NCBI GenBank assembly: GCA_904063045.1
Contig: CAJFCJ010000019.1
Span: 372,001 to 436,000 of the forward strand
Origin: Dimorphilus gyrociliatus
Lineage: Eukaryota; Annelida; Polychaeta; Dinophilidae
Direction of reading: 5' to 3'
Length of the DNA stretch: 64,000 bases
In this document: positions 63,001-64,000 of the stretch, one piece after another
Position numbering within the stretch: the first letter of the stretch is position 1
Layout of the letters: the number at the start of each line of letters is the position of its first letter
Translations under genes and position numbers: made by a program
The notes under the pieces: generated by a model
Seen by the model: the letters and a program-made list of their open reading frames with translations, nothing else
The model's database searches: none
What the model was told of the DNA's origin: nothing

Positions 63001-63319
63001 AAACGTCGTTTAAAAGATTTTAAGTGTTTGACATGTTTTTTATCTGAGGGCGCCGCGCAACTCTTCTTCCGCAAATCTTAGGCGACCTCAAGCGCATTCA
63101 TCCTTTAACAAAGGCTTGTATGCCAGTTATTGAAATAACGAATGCGGGCTCAATCTCTTTTTACTCGATGAAACGGGGCACAGTCGTAAAAATGGACAAG
63201 TCATAAAATCCCCTCTTTCGACATATGCGCCGGTCGTAAAAACAAATGCGATTCGTTGTGATTATCAGAGGCTTTTAAGCGATAAAATGAGCTGCCATCT
63301 ACCGAATAAGCTATTTGAC
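56819..63319. other. 6.5-kb non-coding region downstream of GFI1
   Basis: No exon was supported on either strand. The first 500 bp are TA/TATG repeats (56.85-57.2 kb, probable 3' UTR). Beyond that, moderately G+C-rich blocks (57.4-58.7, 59.15-59.75, 60.4-61.5, 62.4-63.1 kb) alternate with AT-rich DNA. Sites noted are GACGCCCCCTGTTAG at 59336-59350 (CTCF-like), TCAAGGTCA at 62977-62985 (orphan nuclear-receptor half-site) and GCTGCCATCTACC at 63291-63303. It is likely a cis-regulatory domain; unannotated non-coding RNAs cannot be excluded. Confidence 0.45.
56853..57100. repeat. (TA)n / (TATG)n microsatellite block
   Basis: Long runs of TA at about 56853-56905 and 56975-57005, and TATG at about 57072-57092, lie immediately downstream of the GFI1 coding end and are probably in its 3' UTR. 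Confidence 0.9.
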
Positions 63320-63994
63320 TTACCACAATAAGACATATGTTGCAATTTTCCGCCACTCAGTACTTTTCATAACAATATTATCGCTGGTCAAGCTGTTTTA
63401 ATTCAACAAAGAAGTTTTTTATTGAGAAGTATACCAAGAAGACTTTCAATTTTACGTACTTGAAGGTGTTGACCAACTGCCGGACGTCATCGGAAATGTC
63501 TCGAAAAGCTAATCGAAAATCCTCTAAGAGTGGTGTCATACTGCCGAAAAGAATGATATTGGATAATTTAATAAATTGGGCGAATGCGGAAACGTACGCT
63601 TTGGTCAATTTTTCCATTGTAATTCTCCTCCTGAAACGAATTTGAGTGTACTTGTCGACATCTGGCAAATCGACATCCGTCATAGTCCTCTCATTCTCCT
63701 TTTAAGTAAGAATAAACAAAAGAGTTATTACATAATAACACTTCATTAATGAGGACTTACTGGCTCTTCGAATCTCACTTTATTACAGATTTTCGGGTGG
63801 TAGAATTTCGAAACTTTATCATTTTGAATGTCGGCTTCATTCCGTAAACTATTCCATTTTTCTTTGTTTTTATCATCTTTAGTTTTTCCACCTGATCCAG
63901 TTATAAATTCTGCAGTTGCGTCGGTAAACCAATCTGTAAAATTTTCTTTCACCTTGTCTTCAAAACTTTTCTCGGTACCGACATAAGACGCCAT
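63320..63994 (-). CDS. unrecognised protein at right edge
   Basis: Exon 1 (63994 to about 63761) starts MASYVGTEKSFEDKVKENF and has an acidic/Lys polar region. Exon 2 (about 63698-63463) contains VDKYTQIRFRRRITMEKL and SAFAQFIKLSNIILFGS, ending VRQLVNTF. A third exon (about 63405-63320) follows a canonical acceptor and ends KIATYVLLW before an in-frame TAA. The same position could be a donor (gtaagt), so the gene may continue further left with exons I did not find. The predicted protein is helical without a clear signal peptide. I do not recognise the family. The start codon overlaps an AGATGGCG motif. Confidence 0.5.
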
Positions 63995-64000
63995 CTGCTG

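Noticed and set aside
62970-63010. tRNA B-box-like GGTTCGA on the minus strand
   Set aside because: The T-stem does not pair with a seven-base loop and no A box, anticodon arm or acceptor stem was found.

Overview
This is nuclear DNA from an animal with a compact genome. The coding exons are split by GT-AG introns, mostly about 40-100 bp long, and about 25 protein genes sit in 64 kb on both strands, often less than 500 bp apart. The gene content is bilaterian: CHURC1, ACTMAP, pinin, an MITF/TFE factor, a vestigial-like factor, HTATSF1, BHMT, DMGDH, FANCB, BCAS2, DDAH, NDUFAF8 and a GFI1/senseless factor. Small introns together with this gene set would fit a miniaturised lophotrochozoan such as a compact-genome annelid, but that is inference; no marker here fixes the species. 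No viral genes, intact transposons, rRNA or tRNA genes were found.

Layout. 0.3-10.7 kb: CHURC1(-), ACTMAP(+), pinin(-), TMEM179-like(+), a short MITF/TFE bHLH-zip gene(+) and a CNBD2-like cyclic-nucleotide-binding protein(+). 10.7-15.1 kb: a VGLL2-type vestigial-like gene(+) flanked by long non-coding DNA. 15-24 kb: HTATSF1(-), a LicD/fukutin-like protein(+), a stathmin-domain protein like STMND1(-), a Met-rich tandem-repeat membrane protein(-) and a small basic membrane protein(-). 24-29 kb: BHMT(-) and DMGDH(+) head to head. 29.6-33.3 kb: an unrecognised coiled-coil protein(-) and FANCB(-). 35.6-44 kb: a type I membrane protein(+), a predicted pseudokinase(+), thioredoxin(-), BCAS2(-) and a DDAH homologue(+) lacking its catalytic cysteine. 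46-49 kb: an intronless LRR transmembrane protein(+) and the tiny NDUFAF8(+). 49.2-63.3 kb: about 11 kb of non-coding DNA surrounding a single GFI1/senseless gene(+). An unrecognised gene(-) occupies the right edge.

How the genes relate. BHMT makes dimethylglycine from betaine and DMGDH oxidises it to sarcosine, so the divergent pair is a metabolic module that is also adjacent in vertebrates. Pinin, HTATSF1 and BCAS2 are all splicing factors but are not clustered. The long non-coding stretches surround the two developmental regulators (VGLL2 and GFI1), while housekeeping genes are packed tightly, with as little as 94 bp between divergent start codons. Copies of a CTCF/YY1-like motif (AGATGGCG or AGGGGGCG core) recur near gene boundaries.

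All gene models were spliced by eye from splice-site consensus, reading frame and remembered family similarity. Exon boundaries given as exact were checked for frame; others are approximate.
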